Source: an uncultured Christensenella sp.
GTDB taxonomy: Bacteria > Bacillota > Clostridia > Christensenellales > UBA3700
Direction: 5' to 3'
Assembly (NCBI GenBank): GCA_910583735.1
Contig: CAJTXS010000001.1
Location: forward strand, 62,001 to 126,000
Length of the DNA: 64,000 nt
Position numbers and translations under genes: made by a program
Shown here: positions 18,990 to 27,561 of the stretch, one piece after another
Position numbering within the stretch: the stretch's first letter is position 1
How the letters are laid out: each line of letters begins with the position of its first letter
Notes under the pieces: generated by a model
What the model saw: the letters and a program-made list of their open reading frames with translations, nothing else
Told to the model about the DNA's origin: nothing
Databases searched by the model: none

Positions 18990-19256
18990 ATGATGCGTAT
19001 CGACTTCGGCACAAGGCAATGCGAGCCCATCAACGCCCGCGCAGAGATGTGCGCGGGCGATAAGATATTCTTAGACAGCGTGGTGAGGAGGGCAAAGCTC
19101 GTCATGCAGGACATGTTTATCTTATCGGACAGATATAAGGAGCTCATACCGTCCGATACGCTTGGCGGCATTTACTCGGTGACGGTGCTGCTCGAGGATA
19201 TCAGGGACTCGCTTTTGCTGGGGAGCGCGACTTGTAAAGAGGTAGTAAATAGATAA
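18990..19256 (+). CDS. small hypothetical protein (88 aa)
   Basis: The start ATG 18990 (or 18993) has TGGAGG at 18978-18983. The protein is soluble and predicted helical (RRAKLVMQDMFILSDRYKEL, then IYSVTVLLEDIRDSLLLG), with no motif I recognise. It is convergent with a small HTH regulator and separated from it by a shared terminator. The good ribosome site and terminator argue it is real. Function unknown. Confidence 0.55.
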   Translation: MMRIDFGTRQCEPINARAEMCAGDKIFLDSVVRRAKLVMQDMFILSDRYKELIPSDTLGGIYSVTVLLEDIRDSLLLGSATCKEVVNR

Positions 19257-19263
19257 AAAAATA

Positions 19264-19285
19264 GGGAGCATTACGCTCCCTTGAT
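19264..19285. terminator. bidirectional terminator
   Basis: GGGAGC (19264-19269) and GCTCCC (19275-19280), 5-nt loop, with A-rich sequence before and T-rich after. It lies between convergent genes. Confidence 0.6.
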
Positions 19286-19302
19286 TATTTATAATAGTGA
19301 AA

Positions 19303-19509
19303 TCAGATAATCTTCTTGTAGCCGAGCAACTCGTCGGTGGTGATATCGAATATATCCGCGAGCTTGCACAGCGTCTGCAATGAGGGCTCCGAAGTGCCGT
19401 TTTCGTAATGCGATACAGTTCTTTGAGAAACTCCCAGACTGTCTGCGAGCATCATTTGAGATATTTTTTTCTGTTTTCTGAACATTCTCAGGTTTTTTGC
19501 AAAATTCAT
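19303..19509 (-). CDS. Xre-family helix-turn-helix regulator (68 aa)
   Basis: A 68-aa stand-alone HTH_3 protein. LRMFRKQKKISQMMLADSLG (helices 1-2), VSQRTVSHYENG (recognition helix), then PSLQTLCKLADIFDITTDELLG, the usual end of Cro/CI-like domains. No effector domain. The ribosome site is GGGAG. Such minimal regulators often control a neighbouring gene or belong to a mobile element; no partner is evident here. Confidence 0.85.
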   Translation of the reverse strand: MNFAKNLRMFRKQKKISQMMLADSLGVSQRTVSHYENGTSEPSLQTLCKLADIFDITTDELLGYKKII

Positions 19510-19869
19510 ATACGTATCTCCCTGTCAGTTATTATAGCATAACTTAAGTAAAATTTCAATATCTTTTTTCATATCGATTTATTGCCGCCCGATATCGATT
19601 ATATACATCGCAATATATCTTGAGCGCGTATTGTCATGTTTTAACGCGGGTAAGAGGCGTATCTCTCATTTTAATATAAAAAAATTCATTTCAAAACGGA
19701 TATGCGCGCGGATTTTTATATCGGTAAGATAGCGCGCACGATTGCGTCGAATACTTATTATATAAAGATAAATAATATATAGACGGTAAAGTAGTTGAAA
19801 AGGCTGCGCTTTTCCGTTATAATATATACGTATACATAAAGGATACAATTCGCCATCGGGTGGAAATAT
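19510..19869. other. intergenic region upstream of the GLUG lipoprotein
   Basis: AT-rich, no gene seen. It holds a rightward promoter TTGAAA (19795-19800), 17-bp spacer, TATAAT (19818-19823), giving a leader of about 40 nt with GGGTGG near the start codon. Confidence 0.5.
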
Positions 19870-22800
19870 ATGAATAAAAAGAGAATTACAGCTATTATAT
19901 TGATAATATGCGCGGTCTTGACGATAGTCGCCGCGGTTGCCGCATGTAATGGCGCCAAGCAGCTTGACGAGCCTAAAGGCTTTACTTTGGATAAGGACAA
20001 CGACGCTCTCGTGTGGGACGCGGTCGAGAATGCTTACAGCTATGCAGTATATTACACCATAGGACGCGACGGCGAGCGCAGAGGCAATCAGATAGTCAAG
20101 GAGCCGAAAGTCTCTTTATCGGGCATAGTCGAGCAGGGCGAATATATTATATATGTTCAGGCGCTTGCGGAAAACGACGAATTTAAGGACAGCAAGATAT
20201 CCGAGTACGTATATAAAAGGGGCAACAATATCGCAACTCCAACAGGCGGCAAAGTAGAGGTTAAGCAGAAAGAGGGCGGTAAATACCTCTCCGTGACATG
20301 GAATGCCGTATCCAACGCGGCGTCTTATACCGTAACCGTGCGCTCCAAGACGGGCGATAAGGAGCTGGTTTCGCTTAATGTCGAGGGCGCGGCTTGCGAG
20401 CTTACTGAGTTCGAGGACAAGGATTCGTCCAACAACGTTCAGATTAAGAAGTTCGCCGAGACGCCCGACCTCTATTACATTACAGTGCGCGCGAATTCTT
20501 CTTCCGACGAATATATGAATTCCGCCCGTTATACCTTTGAGTACGTGGTCAAGGGCACTCTCAACACGCCTTACATCACTAAGCTGGAGATATCGGGAGA
20601 AAACTCCAAGAGGATAAGATGGGACGGCAACACCAACTCCCAAGGCGTCACCGTAGAGGCTTGGCGCATAGGAGATGGCGAGACTAAGGAGAGCGTACTC
20701 GAAAAGGCGCAGAATAATACCTTCGACAAGGAGACGGAGGGTAACTATTATTCTTATACTCCGTCGTCTAAGACAGCTACCACATGCCAGATATCTTCTT
20801 TGAATATTGCTAAGCCGGGCGAGTATGTGCTCACCGTCACCGCGAAGGGCGATGAGAGCGGTATATACGACACCGTGGGACCCGTATCCGGAGACGCGGG
20901 AGATATATATACTGTAAGAAGGCTGTCCGACGTCATACAGGCGGCTTCCGCAGTCATACCTCAAGGCAGCGATGTATATGCTCATCTCGATTATAAGAAC
21001 GGAGCCAACAGACTGTACGACGCGGTTAAGATATATGTAAGCAAGAGCTATCTCGAGATAGCCGATACCTTTAAGATAGTGCTGACTTCTTACAATGTGA
21101 CTTCGTCCAATTCCATCAATGACATAAGCGTCAATATCAATGTTAAGCCGGAAGAATCCGAAGAGGGCGAGCAGACGAGAACCGGCGAGAAGAAGTACAC
21201 AGTGTCGGATACCTACAACGGTTCGGAGATAGCCGAAAGCGGCGAATATATCGTAATCACCTACGATATTGACAAGATATTCCATGCCGAAGAAGACGGA
21301 GAGATTGTCCATAAGCAATCTATGGACAGCGCCAAGTCGGCATACGGAAGGTATTTCAATGTGTCTGTGCAGGCAAGCAACGGTAAGACCGATTCGGGAC
21401 AAAAGACCGCATATATCGCAGGCGGCTCTAAGACAATGGACAATTACTATCTGTCTTACTGCGAGCCCGAAACGGACGAGCAAGGCAGATATGTGATAGA
21501 CACCGCTTACGTTAAGGACGGCGATGTAGATACGGCGCAGATTAAGACCTTTGCATTTGCCAAGCTCATGTATATCCAAGCGCTTATGCTCAAGAACGAT
21601 AATTGCAGCGGTAAGACTTTCGTAATAGCGGAGAATATCGACGCGAGCGGCAACGCTTGGCTCTCTCTCGAGGGCTTTGCGGGCTCTATCGTGAGCGGCA
21701 CCGCCAAGTATACCGCGCCCGACGGAACTACGAGCGAGACGGAAGGAAATTATTATATAAGGAATCTTGTCGTCAAGAACAGCGGCGCAATAGAATACTC
21801 TAAGAAGGAAGAGGACGCTACGACTATCAAGAGCTTCGGCAAGCAATACGGGCTCTTCGCATCGATTAACGAGACGGGCTCTATTGTCGGAGTCGGCTTC
21901 ATTAATATACAGCTTACCGACAGCGAGTATAAGTTCACATATAAGGTAGAGGAGAACGATAAGGAAGTCGATAAGACGGATTATCTCTACACCGATTATA
22001 CGGGAGCGCTCGCAGGTATCAATAAGGGCAGGATCGAGGACGTATATGTCAGCGGCGAGATTAAGTCGCACAATTATGTCGGAGGCGTAACAGGCAGCAA
22101 TGTATCGGGCGCAACGCTACGCGCGGTAGAGTGCTCTGTCAAGATTACTGCCGAGCATAAAGATGAGAATGTCAACGCGGCTGTAGGCGGACTGGTTGCT
22201 GTCAATGCGGGCGATATATTCGCATCGTCTGCTTTGGGCGAAGTATCAGTCGAGTCCGACTTCGAGAGCAGCAGCGATAAGTATCTCGCGGTAGGAGGCT
22301 TACTCGGCATTAATGCCACTTCCGGCAGGGTCGAGAGCAGCTATGCGGAGTGCGACGTCAAGACTGTATCCGCAAGAGTTAACTATACGGGCGGCTTCGT
22401 GGGCTTTAACGAGGCGGGCGCAAGAGTAGTATCTTGCTATGCGGGCGCCAAGCATTCGGGCAATATCGCAGGCAGCGGCAACGCGGTCAGAGGTTTCGCG
22501 GCAGGCGGATTCGCAGGTAAGAACAGCGGCAGCATCAATACCGCATACTCCGTTGCGAGAGTGTCGGGCGATATGAGCGACGGCACGGGCGGCTTTGCCG
22601 GTATTAACGACGGTACTATTGATTACGCTTATGCCGCGGGCAGGACGCTTAGAGGCGGCGTGGAGCTTAACGGAGATAAGTCTATGTTCGCAGGCAGCGG
22701 AACAATGGGACTTACCGATTGCTTTGTACAGAGATATATTTCCGATTTGAGCACGGTCAACAACGCTTTACTCAAGGAGCACGGCATGTCCAATGCCGAC

Positions 22801-23088
22801 GGATATAATACCTATGTTCTCGACGGGGTGCTGTATCCCAACGTGAGAGAGGCTAAGGTCAACAGGAACGGAATATGCGACGCCAAGGCAATTGCCGCAG
22901 TGAACGATTCCGTCGCTACGGCGCTGTATACCTCTCCCGATTTCAATCTCGAAGGATATACTCTCGATGTTAAGATAAGCGGGGGTATGTCGAGCTTCAG
23001 CATGTCGGGCACCGTATTGCTCAAGTATCAGCTTGTTAAGGACGGAGCGATTATGTCGTCGTCTACAATAGTAATTACTGTAAGCTAG
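19870..23088 (+). CDS. large lipoprotein with Fn3-like domains and GLUG-type repeats
   Basis: A 1,072-aa secreted lipoprotein. The signal peptide ends in the lipobox VAAC with Cys26. The N-terminal part has Fn3-like strands (LVWDAVENAYSYAVYY at about 38-53, and LSVTWNAVSNAASYTVTVRS). A long beta-rich middle region follows. The C-terminal part (about residues 735-930) carries six GLUG-type repeats: VGGVTGSN, VGGLVAVN, VGGLLGIN, TGGFVGFN, AGGFAGKN and TGGFAGIN. GLUG repeats occur in M26 peptidases and adhesins of host-associated bacteria. No peptidase motif is visible here, so adhesion or scaffold is the likelier role. A terminator follows at 23121. Confidence 0.8.
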   Translation: MNKKRITAIILIICAVLTIVAAVAACNGAKQLDEPKGFTLDKDNDALVWDAVENAYSYAVYYTIGRDGERRGNQIVKEPKVSLSGIVEQGEYIIYVQALAENDEFKDSKISEYVYKRGNNIATPTGGKVEVKQKEGGKYLSVTWNAVSNAASYTVTVRSKTGDKELVSLNVEGAACELTEFEDKDSSNNVQIKKFAETPDLYYITVRANSSSDEYMNSARYTFEYVVKGTLNTPYITKLEISGENSKRIRWDGNTNSQGVTVEAWRIGDGETKESVLEKAQNNTFDKETEGNYYSYTPSSKTATTCQISSLNIAKPGEYVLTVTAKGDESGIYDTVGPVSGDAGDIYTVRRLSDVIQAASAVIPQGSDVYAHLDYKNGANRLYDAVKIYVSKSYLEIADTFKIVLTSYNVTSSNSINDISVNINVKPEESEEGEQTRTGEKKYTVSDTYNGSEIAESGEYIVITYDIDKIFHAEEDGEIVHKQSMDSAKSAYGRYFNVSVQASNGKTDSGQKTAYIAGGSKTMDNYYLSYCEPETDEQGRYVIDTAYVKDGDVDTAQIKTFAFAKLMYIQALMLKNDNCSGKTFVIAENIDASGNAWLSLEGFAGSIVSGTAKYTAPDGTTSETEGNYYIRNLVVKNSGAIEYSKKEEDATTIKSFGKQYGLFASINETGSIVGVGFINIQLTDSEYKFTYKVEENDKEVDKTDYLYTDYTGALAGINKGRIEDVYVSGEIKSHNYVGGVTGSNVSGATLRAVECSVKITAEHKDENVNAAVGGLVAVNAGDIFASSALGEVSVESDFESSSDKYLAVGGLLGINATSGRVESSYAECDVKTVSARVNYTGGFVGFNEAGARVVSCYAGAKHSGNIAGSGNAVRGFAAGGFAGKNSGSINTAYSVARVSGDMSDGTGGFAGINDGTIDYAYAAGRTLRGGVELNGDKSMFAGSGTMGLTDCFVQRYISDLSTVNNALLKEHGMSNADGYNTYVLDGVLYPNVREAKVNRNGICDAKAIAAVNDSVATALYTSPDFNLEGYTLDVKISGGMSSFSMSGTVLLKYQLVKDGAIMSSSTIVITVS

Positions 23089-23120
23089 AAACGCATTAGT
23101 TGAGAATGCTGCATTGGAAG

Positions 23121-23150
23121 TGGGGCGCGGCTTGTCTGCGTCCCATTTTC
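23121..23150 (+). terminator. intrinsic terminator of the GLUG lipoprotein gene
   Basis: TGGGGCGC (23121-23128) and GCGTCCCA (23138-23145, one G-U pair), 9-nt loop, then TTTTC and TTTT. Confidence 0.75.
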
Positions 23151-23634
23151 GTTTTATAAGCTTTATGTCTGCTTTATAGTGACAGCATACTTTAATATTG
23201 TCATGAGCGCGTGTGTATTATAAATATATAATAAGCTAACGCATTTTTTGTATTCGCCTACCTATTTTTAGCAATAACTAATCTTCGAAATGTGTTACTT
23301 TATAAAGCTGCTTTTTCGGATGTATATCATCAATATGTATAAGCTGCGGGCAACGCGATGTCGGATAAATATTTCCAATTCGATTGCAAGCTGTTTACAG
23401 TTTTATTCATGAGATGCTGCATTGCATCGCTTGTGCGACAATCTTTATATTCTCTATATCAAGCAGCCTTTATATTAATAGTTAAGCGTGTCGCTATTAT
23501 AGCAATAGGCTCTTTTACGGACATAAAAGCTGTCTTTTAGACAATATTTAAGCCGCAGATTTTCTATTTGGATATGCATCGAACGATCAATGTCGTAAAA
23601 TCGAAATTCTTGTAAAAAATCATTATTCAAATAC
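23151..23634. other. gene-less intergenic stretch
   Basis: About 480 bp of AT-rich DNA. A 60-codon open frame at 23358 lacks a ribosome site and resembles nothing. I see no RNA gene. Confidence 0.45.
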
Positions 23635-23663
23635 TTGACAGTTAATGAGCGTAATTATATAAT
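23635..23663 (+). promoter_or_regulatory. consensus sigma-A promoter of the pot operon
   Basis: TTGACA (23635-23640), exactly 17 bp, TATAAT (23658-23663): a perfect consensus promoter. Its predicted start falls inside the left arm of the inverted repeat at 23664. Confidence 0.85.
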
Positions 23664-23736
23664 TTGTTTACTATTACTAAACCAAGTGTTTATTAAAATC
23701 AAACTAATATCGGATTGGATTAGTATAAGTAAACAA
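23664..23736 (+). repeat. 17-bp inverted repeat flanking the pot operon leader, probable operator pair
   Basis: TTGTTTACTATTACTAA (23664-23680) and TTAGTATAAGTAAACAA (23720-23736) are inverted copies matching at 15 of 17 positions. The left arm abuts the -10 box and covers the start site; the right arm lies just before the AGAGG ribosome site. This is a natural autorepressor layout for the HTH-cupin protein encoded next. It could alternatively form an RNA hairpin. Confidence 0.6.
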
Positions 23737-23746
23737 GAGGTCAAGT

Positions 23747-24280
23747 ATGGATATAGGCGAGAAAATCAAATTGCTCCGATACAGATGCGGTCTTACGCAA
23801 GAGGAGCTTGCGGATAGGTGCGAACTTACCAAAGGTTACATATCGCAGCTCGAGAATGATGTCACATCCCCGTCGATAGCTACGCTGATGGATATATTGG
23901 CGGCTTTGGGGAGCGACCTTAAGCAGTTTTTCAGCGAGGAAGTGGAGGAGCAAGCGGTCTTTTCTTCCGGCGACTATTTCGTCAAGAAGAATTCCGGGCA
24001 GACGATCGTGTGGCTCGTGCCCAATTCTCAAAAGAACGAGATGGAGCCCATCCTTACCGAGCTTAAGCCGGGCGTGGCTACCATGCAGGATATGCCGCAC
24101 GAGGGCGAGGAGTTCGGCTACGTACTGTCGGGAGAGGTGAGACTGCATCTCGGTAAAAAGACGTACGACGTGCCCAAGGGCAGCAGTTTTTATTTCACAG
24201 CGTCAAAAATTCATTATTTGACCAATGAGGGCAAGACCACGGCTAAGGTGCTGTGGGTGTCTGCGCCTCCCACTTTCTGA
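23747..24280 (+). CDS. HTH-cupin transcriptional regulator of the polyamine operon
   Basis: A 177-aa protein. The N-terminal Xre-type HTH covers residues 4-60 (LRYRCGLTQEELADRCELTKG, YISQLENDVTSPSI). The C-terminal cupin_2 domain covers about 105-175 (MPHEGEEFGYVLSGEVRLHLG, VPKGSSFYFTASKIHYLTN). The HTH plus cupin architecture is that of PuuR-like regulators, where the cupin senses a small ligand. It is the first gene of the potABCD operon, 14 nt before potA, so it most likely regulates polyamine uptake and itself. The ligand, presumably a polyamine, is inferred from context. Confidence 0.87.
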   Translation: MDIGEKIKLLRYRCGLTQEELADRCELTKGYISQLENDVTSPSIATLMDILAALGSDLKQFFSEEVEEQAVFSSGDYFVKKNSGQTIVWLVPNSQKNEMEPILTELKPGVATMQDMPHEGEEFGYVLSGEVRLHLGKKTYDVPKGSSFYFTASKIHYLTNEGKTTAKVLWVSAPPTF

Positions 24281-24294
24281 TATCGGAGACAGAT

Positions 24295-25932
24295 ATGAAT
24301 TCAATCATAGAACTTAAGCAACTCACCAAGAGGTTCGGCGATAAGACGGTCGTCGACAATGTCAATTTGACCATTAAAAAGGGCGACTTCGTCACCTTGC
24401 TGGGACCGAGCGGCTGCGGCAAGACTACCACTTTGCGCATGATAGCGGGACTCGATTATCCCACCGAGGGCGAAGTGTTGTTCAACGGCAGCGATATGGC
24501 GGGACTGCCTCCGCACAAGAGACCCGTCAATACGGTCTTTCAGAAGTACGCGCTCTTTCCCCATCTCAATGTGTTCGAGAATATCGCGTTCGGACTGCGT
24601 CTTAAGACTGTCGAGGTAGAGGCGGCGGACAGAAAGGGCGTAGCTTATATGAAGAAAATCAAGCTCAGCGATATGCCCGTAGAGCAGACTTATACGGACA
24701 GAAAGGGTAACGCAAAGGTCAAGACCGTCAAGTTTAAGAATCAATATAAGATAGAGGAATACGTAGATAAAAAGGGTAGAGCCAAGAAGCGCAAGGTATG
24801 GCTGTACGACAAGTATATCACCGACAAGGTCAAGCGCGCGCTCAAGATAGTGGGCTTGACCGATTACGAGAACAGGGATGTCAATTCGCTCTCGGGCGGA
24901 CAGCAACAGCGCGTGGCTATAGCGAGAGCTATAGTCAACGAGCCGCAAGTACTGCTTCTCGACGAGCCTCTCGGCGCTCTCGACCTTAAGATGAGGCAGG
25001 AAATGCAGTTGGAGCTTAAGGAGATGCACCGCAACCTCGGTATCACATTTATCTATGTCACGCACGATCAAGAAGAGGCGCTCACCATGAGCGACTCGGT
25101 AGTGGTAATGCGCGACGGCAAGATATTGCAGGTGGGCAGCCCTATAGATATATACAACGAGCCCGCCAACTCTTACGTGGCGGATTTTATAGGCGAGTCA
25201 AATATATTGAACGGCGTCATGCTTGAGGATTACAGCGTCAAGTTTATATCGCACACATTCGAGTGCGTGGACAAGGGCTTTGCACCCAATCAGAACGTCG
25301 ACGTAGTCATACGTCCAGAGGACTGGCTCGTATCGTCCGACATTAAGGGGGCGCAGATCACAGGTGTTATCACATCCAGCCTGTTCAGAGGCGTGCATTA
25401 CGAGATGGAATGCTTGAGCAACGACCACACGCTAATTATCCACAATGTGGACGAATTCCCCGTGGGTAGCACCGTCGGGCTATGCGTCGCGCCCGACGAC
25501 ATACATATCATGAGGAAGGAAAAGGAGTTTAACTCTTTCAAGGCGGTCTTTGTCTCCGACAATCAGTTGCAGATATGCGGAGCGACTTTCGATTGCGATC
25601 CCGCAGCGCTTATTGCGGGGGCAAGCTATGACGCGGAAGGCGATATCGTAGTGATAGAGGGAGAGCAAGTCAGTCTTAAGGGCAGAGAGATAGATGTTAG
25701 AGTAGACTTCGATAAGATAGAGATAGAGGACGACGAGAACAATGCTCCGCTCGCAGGCAATATCGAGTCGATGATTTACAACGGCAAGAGCTACATTGTG
25801 TCTATCATGACCGACGCGGGAGAAGTTGTGCTCGCCGATACGGAGTATCTGTGGGATAAGGGCGACAGGATAGGCGTCAAGATAGCGCCTTGCGACTTTA
25901 TAGCGATAAGGAGCGACGATGAAGAAGTTTAA
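24295..25932 (+). CDS. potA: spermidine/putrescine ABC transporter ATPase with unusual insertion
   Basis: ATP-binding subunit of polyamine import. Walker A GPSGCGKTT (37-45), Q-loop Gln83, signature LSGGQ (199-203), Walker B LLLDEPLGALD, and the C-terminal regulatory TOBE-type region. At 545 aa it is much longer than the usual 350-380. One cause is an insertion of about 60-65 residues (roughly 105-175) in the helical subdomain. It is very basic and contains two related units (YTDRKGNAKVKTVKF and YVDKKGRAKKRKVWL). The other is an extended C-terminal beta-rich part. ATG 24295 is chosen for its GGAG at 24284-24287. The end overlaps potB by 14 nt. Confidence 0.9.
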   Translation: MNSIIELKQLTKRFGDKTVVDNVNLTIKKGDFVTLLGPSGCGKTTTLRMIAGLDYPTEGEVLFNGSDMAGLPPHKRPVNTVFQKYALFPHLNVFENIAFGLRLKTVEVEAADRKGVAYMKKIKLSDMPVEQTYTDRKGNAKVKTVKFKNQYKIEEYVDKKGRAKKRKVWLYDKYITDKVKRALKIVGLTDYENRDVNSLSGGQQQRVAIARAIVNEPQVLLLDEPLGALDLKMRQEMQLELKEMHRNLGITFIYVTHDQEEALTMSDSVVVMRDGKILQVGSPIDIYNEPANSYVADFIGESNILNGVMLEDYSVKFISHTFECVDKGFAPNQNVDVVIRPEDWLVSSDIKGAQITGVITSSLFRGVHYEMECLSNDHTLIIHNVDEFPVGSTVGLCVAPDDIHIMRKEKEFNSFKAVFVSDNQLQICGATFDCDPAALIAGASYDAEGDIVVIEGEQVSLKGREIDVRVDFDKIEIEDDENNAPLAGNIESMIYNGKSYIVSIMTDAGEVVLADTEYLWDKGDRIGVKIAPCDFIAIRSDDEEV

Positions 25933-26728
25933 GACATTCACGCGCAAGTATCTGTGCTTGCCTTACGGCATATTTATGTTCGTCTTTATAGTCATGCCGC
26001 TCATAATATTGCTCCTGTACGCATTCTCGGTCAAGGACGGCACCGGCGGACTTTCTTTCGAGTTCACGTTCGACAACTTTGCATCGGTGTTCAAGAGCGA
26101 CAACCTCGCTATGCTGGGCAGGTCGCTGCTCATAGGACTTATCACTACGCTGATATGCCTTATTATCGGATATCCCGTAGCCTATCTGCTTGCAGACAAG
26201 AAGTTGCGATTCGGACCTACGATAGTTATGCTGTTCATGATACCCATGTGGGTTAACTTCCTCCTGCGCACGCTCGCGACAAAAGCGATGTTTGAATTCA
26301 TAGGCATAGAGATGGGCATGGGCACGGTGATATTCGGCATGGTATACAATTATCTGCCGTTTATGATAATGCCTATATATACCACTATCAGTAAGATAGA
26401 TTACTCGCTGGTAGAAGGCGCCGCAGACCTCGGCGCCAATTCCGCAGTCACGTTTACCAAGGTGATTTTCCCGCTGTCTATCCCCGGTGTGCTCAGCGGC
26501 ATAACCATGGTGTTCACGCCTACGATTACCACCTTTGCTATATCCAAGCTGCTCAGCGGCAGCAAGATATCGCTGATAGGCGACTATATCGACTTGCAGG
26601 TAGAGTACATGAATTACAATGTTGCAGCAGCTATCTCGTTAGTAATAGTGGTGATAGTGGGAATATCCATGCTGGTGGTCAATAAGTACGACAAGGACAA
26701 CTCGACGATGGGAGGCGGATTATGGTAA
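25919..26728 (+). CDS. potB: spermidine/putrescine ABC transporter permease PotB
   Basis: A 269-aa inner-membrane permease with about six membrane segments. It carries the EAA-type coupling loop EGAADLGANSAVTFTKVIFPLSIPG (about residues 161-185), which docks onto the ATPase. It overlaps potA by 14 nt and potC by 7 nt. Because the partner PotA has an insertion in the subdomain that touches this loop, the pair is worth examining together. Confidence 0.92.
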   Translation: MKKFKTFTRKYLCLPYGIFMFVFIVMPLIILLLYAFSVKDGTGGLSFEFTFDNFASVFKSDNLAMLGRSLLIGLITTLICLIIGYPVAYLLADKKLRFGPTIVMLFMIPMWVNFLLRTLATKAMFEFIGIEMGMGTVIFGMVYNYLPFMIMPIYTTISKIDYSLVEGAADLGANSAVTFTKVIFPLSIPGVLSGITMVFTPTITTFAISKLLSGSKISLIGDYIDLQVEYMNYNVAAAISLVIVVIVGISMLVVNKYDKDNSTMGGGLW

Positions 26729-27561
26729 AGTATAATAAGAAAAAGATAATCGCGTCCGTCTTCCTCGGACTGGTGATTGCGATACTGTATCTGCCTATCA
26801 TATGGCTGATAGTATTCTCCTTCACCAATACCACATCGATATCCAACTGGAGCGGCTTCTCGCTCGATGCGTATAAGGAGCTCTTTGCAGGGACGTCGAG
26901 CGGCGAGATATTCTCCGCGCTGTGCAATACCTTGTTTATAGCATTGATAGCTTCGGCAATATCCACCATACTCGGGACGCTCGCTGCAATCGGCATCAAC
27001 AGCCTGCGCAACAAGAGAGTAAAGGCTGCCTATTCCGCCGTCAATCAGATACCTATGGTAAATTCCGAGATAGTTAGCGCGATAGGCTTAATGCTGCTGT
27101 TCGGATTGTTCAAGACGATATTTCCCATGCAAGGCAATGTCGAGATGGTAGCGGTAATATTCGCTCACGTGGCGTTCTGTACGCCTTATGTGGTCCTTAA
27201 CGTGTTGCCTCGTATAAGGCAGACGGACAATAAGATATACGAGGCGGCGCTCGATCTCGGTTGCACACCGTGGCAGGCGCTGCGTAAGGTAGTCATACCC
27301 GATATTATGCCGGGCATTGTGATGGGCTTTATGATGAGCGTTACGCTGTCGGTAGACGACTTCGTAATCACCAACTTCACAATAGACGGCTTTTATACAC
27401 TGTCCACTTTGATATACTCTAAGGCGAGCGGTAAGAAGCCTCTGCCCATAGAGATGAGGGCGTTGTCTGCGATTATCTTCATCGTAATACTGCTTGTCAT
27501 GCTGGGCATAACCAAAGCCAACCAAAAGAGCGCGGATAAAGACAAGGCGGTGAAGAAATGA
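26722..27561 (+). CDS. potC: spermidine/putrescine ABC transporter permease PotC
   Basis: A 279-aa second permease subunit with about six membrane segments. The coupling loop is EAALDLGCTPWQALRKVVIPDIMPG (about residues 174-198), followed by MMSVTLSVDDFVITNF, a stretch typical of PotC. It overlaps potB at its start and shares ATGA with potD at its end. Confidence 0.92.
   Translation: MVKYNKKKIIASVFLGLVIAILYLPIIWLIVFSFTNTTSISNWSGFSLDAYKELFAGTSSGEIFSALCNTLFIALIASAISTILGTLAAIGINSLRNKRVKAAYSAVNQIPMVNSEIVSAIGLMLLFGLFKTIFPMQGNVEMVAVIFAHVAFCTPYVVLNVLPRIRQTDNKIYEAALDLGCTPWQALRKVVIPDIMPGIVMGFMMSVTLSVDDFVITNFTIDGFYTLSTLIYSKASGKKPLPIEMRALSAIIFIVILLVMLGITKANQKSADKDKAVKK

Noticed and set aside
20116..22071. 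A 651-codon open frame on the minus strand
   Set aside because: It lies antisense inside the GLUG lipoprotein gene, has no ribosome site or family features, and is explained by the codon bias of the real gene.
23358..23817. Two 60-codon plus-strand frames before the HTH-cupin gene
   Set aside because: One covers the consensus promoter and the inverted repeat; neither has a ribosome site.
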